Positions 27,137-36,580 of a stretch of 64,000 bases of DNA are shown here, one piece after another. The notes below the pieces were generated by a model. It was not told the DNA's origin. It ran no database searches and saw nothing but the letters and a program-made list of their open reading frames with translations. A program made the position numbers and the translations under genes. Numbering within the stretch: the stretch's first letter is position 1; each line of letters begins with the position of its first letter. This stretch comes from Pseudomonadota bacterium. GTDB lineage: Bacteria > Pseudomonadota > Alphaproteobacteria > Rhizobiales > Tepidamorphaceae. The stretch spans positions 1 through 64,000 of the forward strand of contig JAEWYT010000189.1 in assembly GCA_023458595.1 (NCBI GenBank), given 5' to 3'.

Positions 27137-28162
27137 TCACGCGCCCTCGCTGAGCGGCAGGTTGGTCAGCAGATTCTGCGGCTTCATGCACAGCTTCCTG
27201 TCGGGCGTCATGGCGAGGCCGAGATAGACCGGACTGCCGCGCATGGAGGCGATCACCGCCCGGTCGTCTCGGATCTCCATGCGGAACAGGCCGATGATGC
27301 GCTCGAGATCCTCCACGCCCACCTCCTCGCCCTCGTAGAGCGCGTTGAGGATCTCGGTCGCGTCCCTGTCGAGGCCGATGTGCCAGGACCAGTGCTCGTC
27401 GCGGATCGCCTGCATCGGCTGGATGCGGGTGCGGATGTCGAGGAAATGGACGATCCACGCCTCCATGACGCGGGCGAAGGCGTCGAGGCCCGGCTGGGTG
27501 AAGCGGAAGTCGATCACCGTGTCGAAACGGTCGGAGCGCGCCCAGTAGACCGCCTTGTTGTCGTCGTCGAGCACGTCGAGCTCGACCTGGCGCATCGGCG
27601 TCATCGCCTCGACCAGGAGCTGTCCGACCGCGCCCAGGCCGCCGGTCTGGGCGTACATCTCGACCACCTCCTCGTCGGCGAGCATCACGCGGCCGCCGTC
27701 GAGGCTGACGTTCTGCTCGCGAAAGAAGATCTCGGCCGCGCGCAGCCGCATCGGATCGGCGCAGCCGGACAGCACGTTCCGCAGGATCGCGTGGACGAGC
27801 TGCTCGACGAACAGGACAGGGATGTCGCCGCGCCCGGAGGTGACGATCGTCAGATACGCCGCTTCCAGCGTGCCATGCTCGACCAGGAGGTCGCGGAAAC
27901 GCAGCACGACGCCGTAGTTGTCCCGGGCGTCCGGGTCGGCGAGCGCGGCGAGGTCGGCGTCGCTCACGGGCCGCGTCGGGTTTTCCAGAAGCGCGTCGTG
28001 GAGCGCGTGCTCGGCCGGGCAGGACTCCGCGACCGGCCGCATCTCGGGGCGCGCCAGGTAGGCGCGCAGGAAATCGGGGGTGACGCGCAGCCAGCCGCGC
28101 GCGTCGAGCTGCAGCAGGTGAAAGCCCGAGGAGCGCCAGAAGTCGGTCTTCGCCGCCGTCAT
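27137..28162 (-). CDS. conserved protein of unknown function in a formate-dehydrogenase-type context (possibly DUF6352)
   Basis: A 341-residue soluble protein starting MTAAKTDFWRSSGFHLL. It contains DFLRAYLARPEMRP, VEQLVHAILRNVLSG, and near the C-terminus a HWSWHIGLDRDATEILNAL stretch. I recall proteins of this kind (DUF6352) near formate dehydrogenase genes in Hyphomicrobiales, which fits the neighbours here, but I cannot confirm the family number from sequence alone. No membrane segment, signal peptide or cofactor motif is visible. Confidence 0.65.
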   Translation of the reverse strand: MTAAKTDFWRSSGFHLLQLDARGWLRVTPDFLRAYLARPEMRPVAESCPAEHALHDALLENPTRPVSDADLAALADPDARDNYGVVLRFRDLLVEHGTLEAAYLTIVTSGRGDIPVLFVEQLVHAILRNVLSGCADPMRLRAAEIFFREQNVSLDGGRVMLADEEVVEMYAQTGGLGAVGQLLVEAMTPMRQVELDVLDDDNKAVYWARSDRFDTVIDFRFTQPGLDAFARVMEAWIVHFLDIRTRIQPMQAIRDEHWSWHIGLDRDATEILNALYEGEEVGVEDLERIIGLFRMEIRDDRAVIASMRGSPVYLGLAMTPDRKLCMKPQNLLTNLPLSEGA

Positions 28163-28212
28163 GCGCCGCGCCCGACGGATTTCGGCTCGCTTGCTTCGCC
28201 CATATTCCGCTC

Positions 28213-29211
28213 TCAGTTCTTCCTTTCGGGGTCCCCCGTCAGCTGCAGGATAGCATCGACCGGCCTGCCGTCACGCTCCGCCGTGATCGCGAGCTGCGCC
28301 GGGGGGACGAGCCGGGCGACGACGCCCATGTAGTCGGCCGGACCGCGGACGCGGCGCCCGCCGGCGGAGACGATGCGGTCGCCCTCGCGCAGGCCCGCCG
28401 CCTCGGCCGGGGAGCCCGGCTCGACGGTGAAGACGCGCGCCGCCATGCGGCCGGCCTCGCCGGGCGGCGGCCAGGGCGCGAGGCGGAGACCCGTGCGCGG
28501 CGGGCGAAACGTGCCGGTTTCCACGATGGATGCCGCGACGCGCGCGGCGAGCGGGGCGGCGACGGCGAAATTGACGCCGATATTGGCGTCCGAGGTCTTG
28601 GTGAAGATCGCCGAGACGAGGCCGGCGAGACGGCCCTCCCCGTCGATCAGCGCGCCGCCGGAGACGCCGGGATTGATCGCCGCGTCGGTCTGGACGAAGT
28701 CCTCGATCGGATTGAAGCCGACGCCCGCCATGTGGACGCCCGAGACGACGCCGCAGGAGGCCGTCAAGCCGAGGCCGAAGGCGTTGCCGACGGCACAGAC
28801 CGGCTCGCCGAGGGCGACGTCCGGCCCGAAGGCGAGCGCCGGCAGGGCCGACCCGATCTCGAGGACGGCGATATCGGTCAGCACGTCCTTGCCGACGAGC
28901 CTCGCCTCGACGATGTCGCCGTCGCTGGTGCGCACGAGGATCGACCGGGCGCCGTCGACGACGTGCAGGGCGGTCAGCACGTGACGGCCGTCGCCGAAGA
29001 CGACGCCGCTGCCCTCCGGCTCCTCGCTGCGGGTACCTGCATCCGGCAGGACGGGCAGGACGCTGACGACGGCGGGGAGCGTCCGCTCGAGGACGGCCGT
29101 CTCGAACGCGGCCGCACCAGCGGGCGGGACGACGCCGGCGATCGCCGCCAGCGCGGCGGCGAATGCCGTCCGGCGCACGCTTCCCTCCCCCGCTGACGGT
29201 TCGGACGCCAC
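28213..29211 (-). CDS. exported HtrA/Deg-like serine protease with PDZ domain
   Basis: A 332-residue protein with a signal sequence (FAAALAAIAGVVPPAGAAA), a trypsin-like domain with the catalytic triad His in LTALHVVDG, Asp in DVLTDIAVLE and Ser in NPGVSGGALI, and one PDZ domain at about 245-330 (GSPAEAAGLREGDRIVSAGG). The oxyanion GVSGG differs from the usual GNSGG. It lacks the second PDZ domain of DegP and is close to DegS/HhoB-like or shorter HtrA forms. It lies 3 bases after the WD40-cytochrome gene stop, so it is co-transcribed with redox genes and may mature or quality-control their products. Confidence 0.83.
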   Translation of the reverse strand: MASEPSAGEGSVRRTAFAAALAAIAGVVPPAGAAAFETAVLERTLPAVVSVLPVLPDAGTRSEEPEGSGVVFGDGRHVLTALHVVDGARSILVRTSDGDIVEARLVGKDVLTDIAVLEIGSALPALAFGPDVALGEPVCAVGNAFGLGLTASCGVVSGVHMAGVGFNPIEDFVQTDAAINPGVSGGALIDGEGRLAGLVSAIFTKTSDANIGVNFAVAAPLAARVAASIVETGTFRPPRTGLRLAPWPPPGEAGRMAARVFTVEPGSPAEAAGLREGDRIVSAGGRRVRGPADYMGVVARLVPPAQLAITAERDGRPVDAILQLTGDPERKN

Positions 29212-29214
29212 GCT

Positions 29215-30570
29215 TCAGTTGTTCCCCGTTTCGGCCCCGGTCGCCCGCTTCAGGAACGCGACCAGCGCGGCGAGGTCCTCGGCGTTCCGCAGCCGCTGCA
29301 CCGGCATCTTGGTGCCCGGCAGCACGACGTCGGGACCGCGGTCGAACAGATCGCTGATCGTCTCCTGGGACCAGACGATATCCGAATTCCTCAGCGCATC
29401 CGAATAGGGATAGCCGGGCAGCGTGCCGACCCTGCGGCCGAAGACGCCGTGGAGCGTCGGGCCGGCGCGGTTGGCGTCGTTGGGGGTCAGCGTGTGGCAG
29501 ACGCTGCACTTGCGGGCGAACTGGCGCTCCCCGGGGTCCGTGCCCGCCGACATCTGGAAGCGGCGGGGGTAGTCGGTCCGCGCGACGTCGAGCGGCGCGC
29601 CGGGCTCCAGGCTTACGAGCGAGGCGAAGTCGTCGAGGCCGCCCCGGTAGAGCGCCTTGCCGTCGGGCGTGAAGCCGACGGCCCAGATCGGCCCGTAGGC
29701 CGTCGAATAGTCGCGGGCGACCGACCAGTCGTCCATGCGGTAGACCCGAAGATGGCCGTCGGCGCCGGCGACCGCGGCGAGATGGTGGGCGGGATCGATC
29801 GCGGCGGCGAGCACCGGGCCGCCGAAGGGCTCGAACTCGGCGACGACCTCGCCGCTGGCGATGTCGATGATGCCCGCCGCGCCATCCTGGGCGCCGTAGA
29901 GGAGATGGGTCTCCTCGGGCAGCACCGCGACGACGTTCACGCTCCAGCCGTGCTTCAGGACGATGCGCAGCAGCTCGCCGGAGCGGGCGTTCCACTGGCG
30001 CACCGTGCCGTCGTAGGAGCCCGTGTAGAGGATGTTGCCCTCGCCGGCGAGCGCCACCGCGTTGACGTTGCCGCCGTGCCCGCGCATGACGGCGCGCTCG
30101 CTCATCGTGTCGAGGTCGTAGACGCGCGCGGTCCGGTCCCAGAAGGCTCCCGCGGCAACCGCGCCGTTCTCGCTGACGGCGACGTCGAGGACCTTGTCGC
30201 CGGGCCCCTTGAAGCGGGTGACCATCTCGCCCGTGTCGAGGTTCCAGACGCCGACGCTGCCGTCGTCGCTCGCCGACACCGCGAGCGGGCGCCCCGGCAC
30301 GAAGGCGACGTCGTTCACCGCCGCCTCGTGGCCGATCAGGCGGTTCAGGACCGCGGACCCGCCATCCTTCAGCGCGCGGTGGATGATCGCGTAGTCGAAG
30401 GAGGCCGACAGAAGCTCGCCCCGCTCCGCCGAGACGGCGAGCCCGCGCACCGGTCCCCCGTGCCCTTCGAGCCTCTCGGGCCAGGCCGCGGCCGGGCCTG
30501 CGCCGAAAGCCAGGAGGAGCGCCGCGGCGACGGCGCCCCGCCCCCCGAGGCTGGGCCTTGCGCGCTTCAC
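29215..30570 (-). CDS. exported WD40 beta-propeller fused to a C-terminal cytochrome c domain
   Basis: A 451-residue protein starting at a GTG (30570) followed by a signal peptide (VAAALLLAFGAGPAAAW). About six WD40-like repeats fill residues 35-330 (for example HEAAVNDVAFVPG, GSVGVWNLDTG, GHGGNVNAVALAG, GTVRQWNARSG). The C-terminus is a class I cytochrome c domain with haem motif CSVCH and a late GTKMP that supplies the Met ligand. The fusion suggests a periplasmic electron carrier held on a protein-binding platform. It lies 14 bases after the cytochrome b subunit stop, which makes that subunit the likely redox partner. Confidence 0.82.
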   Translation of the reverse strand: MKRARPSLGGRGAVAAALLLAFGAGPAAAWPERLEGHGGPVRGLAVSAERGELLSASFDYAIIHRALKDGGSAVLNRLIGHEAAVNDVAFVPGRPLAVSASDDGSVGVWNLDTGEMVTRFKGPGDKVLDVAVSENGAVAAGAFWDRTARVYDLDTMSERAVMRGHGGNVNAVALAGEGNILYTGSYDGTVRQWNARSGELLRIVLKHGWSVNVVAVLPEETHLLYGAQDGAAGIIDIASGEVVAEFEPFGGPVLAAAIDPAHHLAAVAGADGHLRVYRMDDWSVARDYSTAYGPIWAVGFTPDGKALYRGGLDDFASLVSLEPGAPLDVARTDYPRRFQMSAGTDPGERQFARKCSVCHTLTPNDANRAGPTLHGVFGRRVGTLPGYPYSDALRNSDIVWSQETISDLFDRGPDVVLPGTKMPVQRLRNAEDLAALVAFLKRATGAETGNN

Positions 30571-30584
30571 CGGCCGCCGGCGGT

Positions 30585-31721
30585 CTATTCCGCCGGTTCC
30601 GGCGTGGCGCCGGCCGCGTGTTCCCGCTCGCGGGCCTCCACCTCCTCGACCCAGATCGAGTGATGCTCCCTGGCCCAGTTGACGTCGACCTGGCCGGTGC
30701 CCATCGCGTCGAAGGCCCCCTCCATGCCGATCGTGCCGATGTAGATATGGCCGAGGATCGCCGCGATCAGGAACAGCGCCATCATCGAATGCCAGAGCTG
30801 GGCGAGCTGCATCTCCTCGAGCGCGGTCAGGTCGGTCGGCAGGCCGGCGCCGAAGACGTTCAGGACCTCGAAGGTCTTGGCGAACATGTGCGTCTCGAAC
30901 GGGAACAGGAGCGCGATGCCCGACAGGCTGATCGACACGCCGCCGAGGATCACCAGCCAGAACAGGATCTTCTGACCGGCGTTGAACTTCCTCGCCGGCG
31001 GATGGGAATGCCTGGTGAACAGCCCGCCTCCCTTCAGGAGCCAGACCACGTCGTAGCGGTTCGGGATGTTGTTGGCGACCCACATCAGGAAGACGTAGGC
31101 GAGCCCGACCATGAACGCGAAGGCCACGTAGTTGTGGGCGAGCTTGCCCCAGAGCGTGATCGTGCCGAAGGCCTCCGGTCCTATCAGGGGCAACAGCACG
31201 TAGCGGCCGTAGAGGACGTTCAGGCCCGTCAGGCCGAGAATGACGAAGGACACGGCGAGAAGCCAGTGACCCATGCGCTCGAAATCGGTGAAGCGGGTGA
31301 TGGTCCGGCCCGCCCAGCCGTGCTCGAGGCGGATGCGGCCCCGGATGAGGAAGAACAGGGCGAGCAGCACGATCGTGCCGAGCAGGACCCAGGCGCCCCA
31401 GGTCGACAGCGGCCCGTTGCGGATCGACCGCCAGGTCTCGCCTTCCGACTGGACGAGGGTGCCCGCCTTCTTGTCGGGGATCGAGACGGTCCCCTGAACG
31501 CCGCCGCGCACGGCCCGCCAGAATTCGGCGTCGGAGGACCCGCCGAGGGCATTGCCGGGAACCTGACCGCCGACCGGGTTGTCGCGGAACTCCCCGGCGT
31601 TCTGCTGCGCAAGGGCGCCGTGATCGACGAGCGCCGGCATCACGACCACCGCGCTCGACAGGAGAACGGCGGCAACGAACAGGCCGCAGGCGCGCCGCGT
31701 CAGGGTTTTCAGGACGTGCAT
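30585..31721 (-). CDS. formate dehydrogenase gamma subunit-like cytochrome b556
   Basis: A 378-residue membrane protein. It has a signal peptide, a periplasmic N-terminal region of about 90 residues (containing SDAEFWRAVRGG and VQGTVSIPDKKAG, typical of long FDH gamma subunits) and about five membrane helices with haem-ligand histidines in ERMGHWLLAVSF, LAHNYVAFAF and LWHSMMALFLI. These subunits move electrons from periplasmic formate dehydrogenase to quinone. ATG 31721 is preferred because GGGGAGG precedes it. The catalytic and iron-sulfur subunits are not in the window, so this copy serves a distant enzyme or a different donor. Confidence 0.85.
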   Translation of the reverse strand: MHVLKTLTRRACGLFVAAVLLSSAVVVMPALVDHGALAQQNAGEFRDNPVGGQVPGNALGGSSDAEFWRAVRGGVQGTVSIPDKKAGTLVQSEGETWRSIRNGPLSTWGAWVLLGTIVLLALFFLIRGRIRLEHGWAGRTITRFTDFERMGHWLLAVSFVILGLTGLNVLYGRYVLLPLIGPEAFGTITLWGKLAHNYVAFAFMVGLAYVFLMWVANNIPNRYDVVWLLKGGGLFTRHSHPPARKFNAGQKILFWLVILGGVSISLSGIALLFPFETHMFAKTFEVLNVFGAGLPTDLTALEEMQLAQLWHSMMALFLIAAILGHIYIGTIGMEGAFDAMGTGQVDVNWAREHHSIWVEEVEAREREHAAGATPEPAE

Positions 31722-31735
31722 TCTATCCCTCCCCA

Positions 31736-31930
31736 TCAGAATTTCTGCAGTTGGCCGCGCTGTTCCAGCGCGCGGCGTTGCTGGTCGTCCAGGGTCGTGT
31801 CGGGGTTGCCCGAATAGACGCCCTTCTCGAAATGGAGCGGACGGTCCTGCTCCTCTTCGCGGCACGCCGCCAGCCCGGCGGCGAGCGCGAGCGCGAGCGC
31901 TCCGGTGAGGACGGTCCCTGGAATACGCAT
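31736..31930 (-). CDS. small lipoprotein in the redox operon
   Basis: A 64-residue protein with a lipoprotein signal: hydrophobic LTGALALALAAG followed by the lipobox LAAC near residue 23. The mature part is short and charged (REEEQDRPLHFEKGVYSGNPD). Small lipoproteins or short peptides of this kind precede FDH gamma genes in related genomes as far as I recall. It lies 14 bases before the cytochrome b start and is the first gene of the minus-strand unit. Confidence 0.7.
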   Translation of the reverse strand: MRIPGTVLTGALALALAAGLAACREEEQDRPLHFEKGVYSGNPDTTLDDQQRRALEQRGQLQKF

Positions 31931-32510
31931 CGTGTCTCCGCTCCCCTTGCCGTTCCTTACGGGGCCGCTGCGGAGGCCGGACCCGTTCCCCAGTCACGCA
32001 ATACCCCGCGCGCCGTCCCCGCCATGGTGAGCGAAGCGACATCGCGGGGCCTGAGCAACCCGGCGGGACGGTCGTTTCCACCGTCCTTCTTCATTGTTCC
32101 GGCCGGCCGCCAGTTTTCTGGTCGGGACGGTCGAAGACCGCCTTCCGGTACCGGTTGCACGGGCGCCGTTGCGCCCGTCGCGGATGAACAAGACTACAAC
32201 GCGATTGCCGTGTCGGCCAGACCGCCGTGCACGGCCCGCCGCAGGAGCCTCGGGCAAACCGTGCCTGCGCCGCCGTTCCGGCGCAAGAGCCCGATTGTTG
32301 CCGGGATCGGACCAATCGCACCGATCTTGTCGGATTCGCGAAGAATGGCGCCTTCCGCACCGAAGCGAAAACAGCCGGTTGCGCCGGCCGACCGTTTCCG
32401 CTTGACTTGTCGCAACGCGCCGGCGCCCCACATCAGACAAGAACCGGCCAGTGGAAACGCCAACAGGCCCCCGGCGGTACGCAAAGGCCCGACCGGGACG
32501 GGAAAACGAG
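31931..32510. other. divergent intergenic region between the redox operon and moaA
   Basis: About 580 bases. Promoters for both directions must lie here. Several open frames overlap in all directions, but none has a good ribosome-binding site or family-like sequence. I looked for a molybdenum-cofactor riboswitch-like fold upstream of moaA and see no obvious candidate. Confidence 0.4.
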
Positions 32511-33539
32511 ATGACCATCGCATTGCCGCGCACCGACGCCCGCGCGCCGCTCGTCGATCCTTTCGCGAGGCACGTCACCTACCTGCGCATCTCGGTCACC
32601 GACCGCTGCGACTTCCGCTGCAACTACTGCATGGCGGAGCACATGACGTTCCTGCCGAAGGCGGAGCTGTTGTCGCTCGAGGAGCTCGACCGTATCTCGA
32701 CCGCCTTCGTCGAGCGCGGCGTGCGCAAGCTCCGCCTGACCGGCGGCGAACCGCTGGTGAGGCGCAACATCATGTCGCTGATCCGCTCGCTGTCGCGCCA
32801 TCTCGACTCCGGGGTGCTGGACGAGCTGACGCTGACCACCAACGGATCGCAGCTCTCCCGCTTCGCCGCCGAGCTCGCCGACTGCGGGGTGAAGCGCATC
32901 AACGTCTCGCTCGACACGCTCGACCCGGACAAGTTCCGGACGATCACGCGCTGGGGCGACTTCGCCAAGGTGATGGCCGGCATCGACGCGGCTCAGGAAG
33001 CCGGCATCAGCATCAAGATCAACGTCGTGGCGCTGAAGGGCGTCAACGAGGACGAGATCGACGGGCTGATCGGCTGGTCGCACGGGCGCGGCATGGACAT
33101 CACCTTCATCGAGACCATGCCGATGGGCGAGATCGAGGCGGACCGCACCGACAACTACCTGCCGCTCAGCGAACTGCGGGAGCGCCTGGAAGATCGCTGG
33201 ACGCTCGCCGACATCCCCTACAAGAGCGGCGGCCCGGCCCGCTACGTGTCGGCCGCCGAGACCGGCGGACGGATCGGCTTCATCACGCCGATGACCCACA
33301 ATTTCTGTGAATCGTGCAACCGCGTGCGGCTGACCTGCACCGGAACGCTGTATATGTGTCTGGGACAGGACGATGCGGCGGACCTTCGCGCGGCGGTGAG
33401 GACGTCGGAGAGCGACGACCTCCTGCACGCGGCGATCGACGAGGCCATCTCGCGCAAGCCCAAGGGCCACGACTTCGTCATCGACCGGCGCACCAGCCGG
33501 CCGGCGGTCGCCCGCCACATGAGCGTCACCGGCGGCTGA
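32511..33539 (+). CDS. moaA: GTP 3',8-cyclase, molybdopterin biosynthesis
   Basis: A 342-residue radical SAM enzyme for the first step of molybdenum cofactor synthesis. The N-terminal cluster motif CDFRCNYC is near residue 34, LTGGEPLVR follows, and the C-terminal second cluster is in NFCESCNRVRLTCTG. The chain ends in the Gly-Gly tail required by MoaA. The ATG at 32511 is chosen over an upstream in-frame ATG because the family begins there. The location next to an FDH-type cytochrome operon makes sense, since formate dehydrogenases need molybdenum or tungsten cofactor. Confidence 0.93.
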   Translation: MTIALPRTDARAPLVDPFARHVTYLRISVTDRCDFRCNYCMAEHMTFLPKAELLSLEELDRISTAFVERGVRKLRLTGGEPLVRRNIMSLIRSLSRHLDSGVLDELTLTTNGSQLSRFAAELADCGVKRINVSLDTLDPDKFRTITRWGDFAKVMAGIDAAQEAGISIKINVVALKGVNEDEIDGLIGWSHGRGMDITFIETMPMGEIEADRTDNYLPLSELRERLEDRWTLADIPYKSGGPARYVSAAETGGRIGFITPMTHNFCESCNRVRLTCTGTLYMCLGQDDAADLRAAVRTSESDDLLHAAIDEAISRKPKGHDFVIDRRTSRPAVARHMSVTGG

Positions 33540-33689
33540 GGAAGCGGTTCCCGGCGGCAAGCTCTGCTTTCAAGGCATGGCGGCTGGACGATACGGCCGG
33601 TAGTTCCCGCCCTTCCCGCGTGATAATGGATTCACAAGTCCGACGTATAAGCGTCGCGGCATACGAAAATTCGCCATCGGAAACGTCCC

Positions 33690-34700
33690 TTGCCTCCGTT
33701 CAAGCCCGCCGGCCGGGGCGCAGCTCCTGCCCGTTCCGCCCCGTTGCCTTCGGCCGACCCGGCCGGGAAGACGCCGGACGCGCACCCTTCGGGACACAGC
33801 GAGAACGTGCGCGGCACGCTGGCGATGCTGGCGGCGATGGCGCTGTTCGTCACCAACGACACCTTCGTGAAGCTTTCGAGCGCATCGCTCGGCATAGCGC
33901 AGATCATCTTCATCCGCGGCGCGATCGCCTGCGTCCTGGTGGCGCTGCTCGCCTGGGCGCTCGGAGCCCTGAAGAGCTGGCCGCGGCGCGGCTGGACGAC
34001 GATGGGCCTCAGAACGATCGGCGAGATCGGCGGCACCGTGCTGTTCCTGACCGCCCTTTTCCAGATGCCGATCGCGAACGTCACCGCGATCCTGCAGGCG
34101 ATGCCGCTGGTGATGACCGTCCTTTCGGCCTTCCTCCTGGGCGAGGTCGTGCGCTGGCGGCGCTGGCTGGCGGTCGGCCTCGGCTTCGTCGGCATGCTGA
34201 TGGTGGTGCAGCCGGGCGGGTCGGAGTTCAACGCCTACGCGCTGTTCGCCGTGGCGAGCCTCGCCTTCGCCTCGCTGCGGGATCTGGCGAGCCGTTTCCT
34301 GCCGCCCGAGACGCCCTCCCCCTTCGTCGCGCTCGTGTCGATGATCTGCGTGACGGCGGTGGGCGGCGTCTGGACGCTCACCGAGCCGTGGCAGCCGGTT
34401 TCCGGCGAGGTGCTGATCTATCTCGCCTGCGCCGCCGCGCTGCTGTCGGGGGCCTTCTACTTCATCACCGAGGCGATGCGGCACGGCGAGGTCTCGCTCA
34501 TCGCGCCGTTCCGCTACTCCATCATCCTGTGGGCGATCCTGCTCGGCTACCTCGTCTGGGGGCAGCTCCCCAACACGCTGGCGATGGCTGGCATCGCCCT
34601 GATCGTCGGCAGCGGGCTCTACGTCTTCTACCGCGAGAGCCGCCTGCACCGGGCGAACCGGGCCGAAGCGGTCGCAAGCCAGACGGGGCTGCGCCGATGA
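33690..34700 (+). CDS. EamA/DMT-family transporter
   Basis: A membrane protein of ten predicted helices with two EamA repeats (first about 45-175, second about 190-325). The frame opens with a TTG at 33690 and a 39-residue Pro/Ala-rich stretch that is not typical. A GTG at 33807 would give a standard 297-residue DMT transporter beginning VRGTLAMLAAMALF. Export of a metabolite is the usual role; the substrate cannot be predicted. Its stop overlaps the MFS start (ATGA). Confidence 0.8.
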   Translation: MPPFKPAGRGAAPARSAPLPSADPAGKTPDAHPSGHSENVRGTLAMLAAMALFVTNDTFVKLSSASLGIAQIIFIRGAIACVLVALLAWALGALKSWPRRGWTTMGLRTIGEIGGTVLFLTALFQMPIANVTAILQAMPLVMTVLSAFLLGEVVRWRRWLAVGLGFVGMLMVVQPGGSEFNAYALFAVASLAFASLRDLASRFLPPETPSPFVALVSMICVTAVGGVWTLTEPWQPVSGEVLIYLACAAALLSGAFYFITEAMRHGEVSLIAPFRYSIILWAILLGYLVWGQLPNTLAMAGIALIVGSGLYVFYRESRLHRANRAEAVASQTGLRR

Positions 34701-35926
34701 GCGACATCACCGGCGACAACGGCACCGACGGGATCAGACGAGGCGAACTGCTGGCGATCCTCGTCGTCACGACCGGGCTCGGCGTCATGGCCATGAACAT
34801 GGTGCTGCCCTCGCTGCCGACGATGGCGCGCGAGTTCCAGGCGACCTACAACGCCGCCCAGTACGTGCTGACGGTGTTCCTGTTCGCGCTGTCCTTCGCC
34901 CAGCTCGTCTACGGCGTCGTCTCCGACCGCTTCGGACGGCGGCCGGTGATGATCGCGGGGCTCGTCATCTTCCTGGTCGGCAGCCTGATCTCGGCGTTCG
35001 CCTGGAACCTGGACATGCTGCTCCTCGGCCGCGTCGTGCAGGGCGCGGGAGGCTGCGCGGGGCTCGTGCTCGGCCGGGCGATCCTGCGCGACCTCTTCGA
35101 CCGCGACCGGGCGGCGAGCCTGCTCGGCTACGTCACCATGTCCATGGTGCTCGCGCCGATGCTGGGGCCCGCGCTCGGCGGGCTGTTCCAGGAAACCCTC
35201 GGCTGGCGCGCCGGCATCCTCATGCTGGTCGTCGTCGGCGCCGGCGTCACCGCCCTCGTCTCGCTGCGGCTGCCTGAAACCCACTTCAACAGGGGCGAAT
35301 CCTCCGGTTTCACGCCGCTCCTGCGGTCCTTCTGGATCCTCGCGCACAATCCGCTGTTCCTGTGCTACGCGGCCATCATGTCGTTCACCTCGGCGACGTT
35401 CTTCGGCTTCCTCGGCGGGGCGCCCTACATCGTCATCGAGATCATGCACCGCAGTCCCGGCGAGTTCGGCCTGTGGGCGATGATGCTCGCGGGCGGCTAC
35501 ATGCTCGGCAACTTCGTCACCGGCCGCTACGCGCAGGCGATCGGCACGCGGCGGATGATCAGCCTCGGCGTCATCGTCTGCATGGCCGGCGCCGTTTGCC
35601 TGGTCGCGACGGCGGCGTTCGGTCCGAACGTGCCGATCGCCCTGTTCGGGCCGATGATGCTGGTGACGTTCTCGAACGGGCTCGTCATGGCGAGCGCGGT
35701 ATCGAGCGCCGTCAGCGTCCGCCCGGACCTCGCCGGCGCGGCCGCGGGCTTCGGCGGATTCCTGCAGATCGGCACCGGCGCCATCGCCACGATGGTGGTC
35801 GGGGCCACCCACGACGGCACCGCGGTACCGCTCGCGATCATCATCGCAGCCTGCGCGGCCGGGGCGTTCGCCGCATTCCTGATCGCGAGCCGCTTTCCCG
35901 ACCCGCTCGATCAGCCGATCCACTGA
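34697..35926 (+). CDS. Bcr/CflA-type MFS efflux transporter
   Basis: A 409-residue major facilitator with twelve predicted helices. The motif-A stretch VYGVVSDRFGRRPVMIAGL between helices 2 and 3 and the N-terminal MNMVLPSLPTMAREF pattern are typical of the Bcr/CflA drug-resistance group. It is translationally coupled to the EamA transporter by ATGA. Proton-driven export of a small molecule is the expected role. Confidence 0.85.
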   Translation: MSDITGDNGTDGIRRGELLAILVVTTGLGVMAMNMVLPSLPTMAREFQATYNAAQYVLTVFLFALSFAQLVYGVVSDRFGRRPVMIAGLVIFLVGSLISAFAWNLDMLLLGRVVQGAGGCAGLVLGRAILRDLFDRDRAASLLGYVTMSMVLAPMLGPALGGLFQETLGWRAGILMLVVVGAGVTALVSLRLPETHFNRGESSGFTPLLRSFWILAHNPLFLCYAAIMSFTSATFFGFLGGAPYIVIEIMHRSPGEFGLWAMMLAGGYMLGNFVTGRYAQAIGTRRMISLGVIVCMAGAVCLVATAAFGPNVPIALFGPMMLVTFSNGLVMASAVSSAVSVRPDLAGAAAGFGGFLQIGTGAIATMVVGATHDGTAVPLAIIIAACAAGAFAAFLIASRFPDPLDQPIH

Positions 35927-36580
35927 TCAGACCGCAACCAGCCGCCCCACCTCAGCCCTGAGAACGGGCAGCACGTCGGCCTCGAACCACGGATTGCGCT
36001 TCAGCCACGCGGTGTTTCGCCAGGAGGGGTGGGGCAGCGGCAGAACGCGGGGAGCGACGTCCCGCTCCCAGATCTCGCGCCAGGCGGCGACGGTCGCGGT
36101 CAGCGAGCCGCGCCGCTCCGCCTTCAGGTGATAGGCCTGCGCGTACTGGCCGACGGCAATCACCAGCTCGATCTGCGGCATGGCGGCGAAGACGCGGTCG
36201 TGCCAGGTGGCGGCGCACTCGCGGCGCGGCGGCAGGTCGCCGCCCTTGGCGTCGAGGCCGGGAAAGCAGAAGCCCATCGGCACGATGGCGATGCGGCTCG
36301 TGTCGTAGAACGTGTCGCGATCTACCCCCATCCAGTCGCGCAGGCGGTCGCCCGAAGGGTCGTTGAAGGGGATTCCGGTCGCGTGCACCCGCGTTCCCGG
36401 CGCCTGCCCGCAGACGGCGAGCCGCGCGGTCGCCGACAGGTAGGCCACGGGCCTCGGCTCGTGCGGCAGCGGCTTGCCCAGGGGGGTCTCGACGCAGACG
36501 CGGCAGGCGGCGATCTTTCCGGAAAGGCGGTCGATCCGGGCGGCGCTCGGACGGGGAGCGCTCGGGCGGGGAGCGCTCAC
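35927..36580 (-). CDS. uracil-DNA glycosylase family protein
   Basis: A 217-residue protein starting at a GTG that overlaps the upstream stop (GTGA). It contains CRVCVETPLG, VCGQAPGTRVHATGIPFNDPSGDRLRDWMG and the C-terminal LPHPSWRN, which correspond to the conserved motifs of the UDG superfamily (family 4/5-like or the bacterial YgiZ-like uracil-DNA glycosylase-like group). Two N-terminal cysteines (CxxC) could take part in a cluster, but the full four-Cys set of family 4 is not clear. The enzyme would remove damaged bases; activity is not certain for this subgroup. Confidence 0.75.
   Translation of the reverse strand: MSAPRPSAPRPSAARIDRLSGKIAACRVCVETPLGKPLPHEPRPVAYLSATARLAVCGQAPGTRVHATGIPFNDPSGDRLRDWMGVDRDTFYDTSRIAIVPMGFCFPGLDAKGGDLPPRRECAATWHDRVFAAMPQIELVIAVGQYAQAYHLKAERRGSLTATVAAWREIWERDVAPRVLPLPHPSWRNTAWLKRNPWFEADVLPVLRAEVGRLVAV

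Noticed and set aside
30585..31721. Part of a complete formate dehydrogenase operon
   Set aside because: No catalytic or iron-sulfur subunit gene lies on either side in the window; only the gamma-type subunit is supported.
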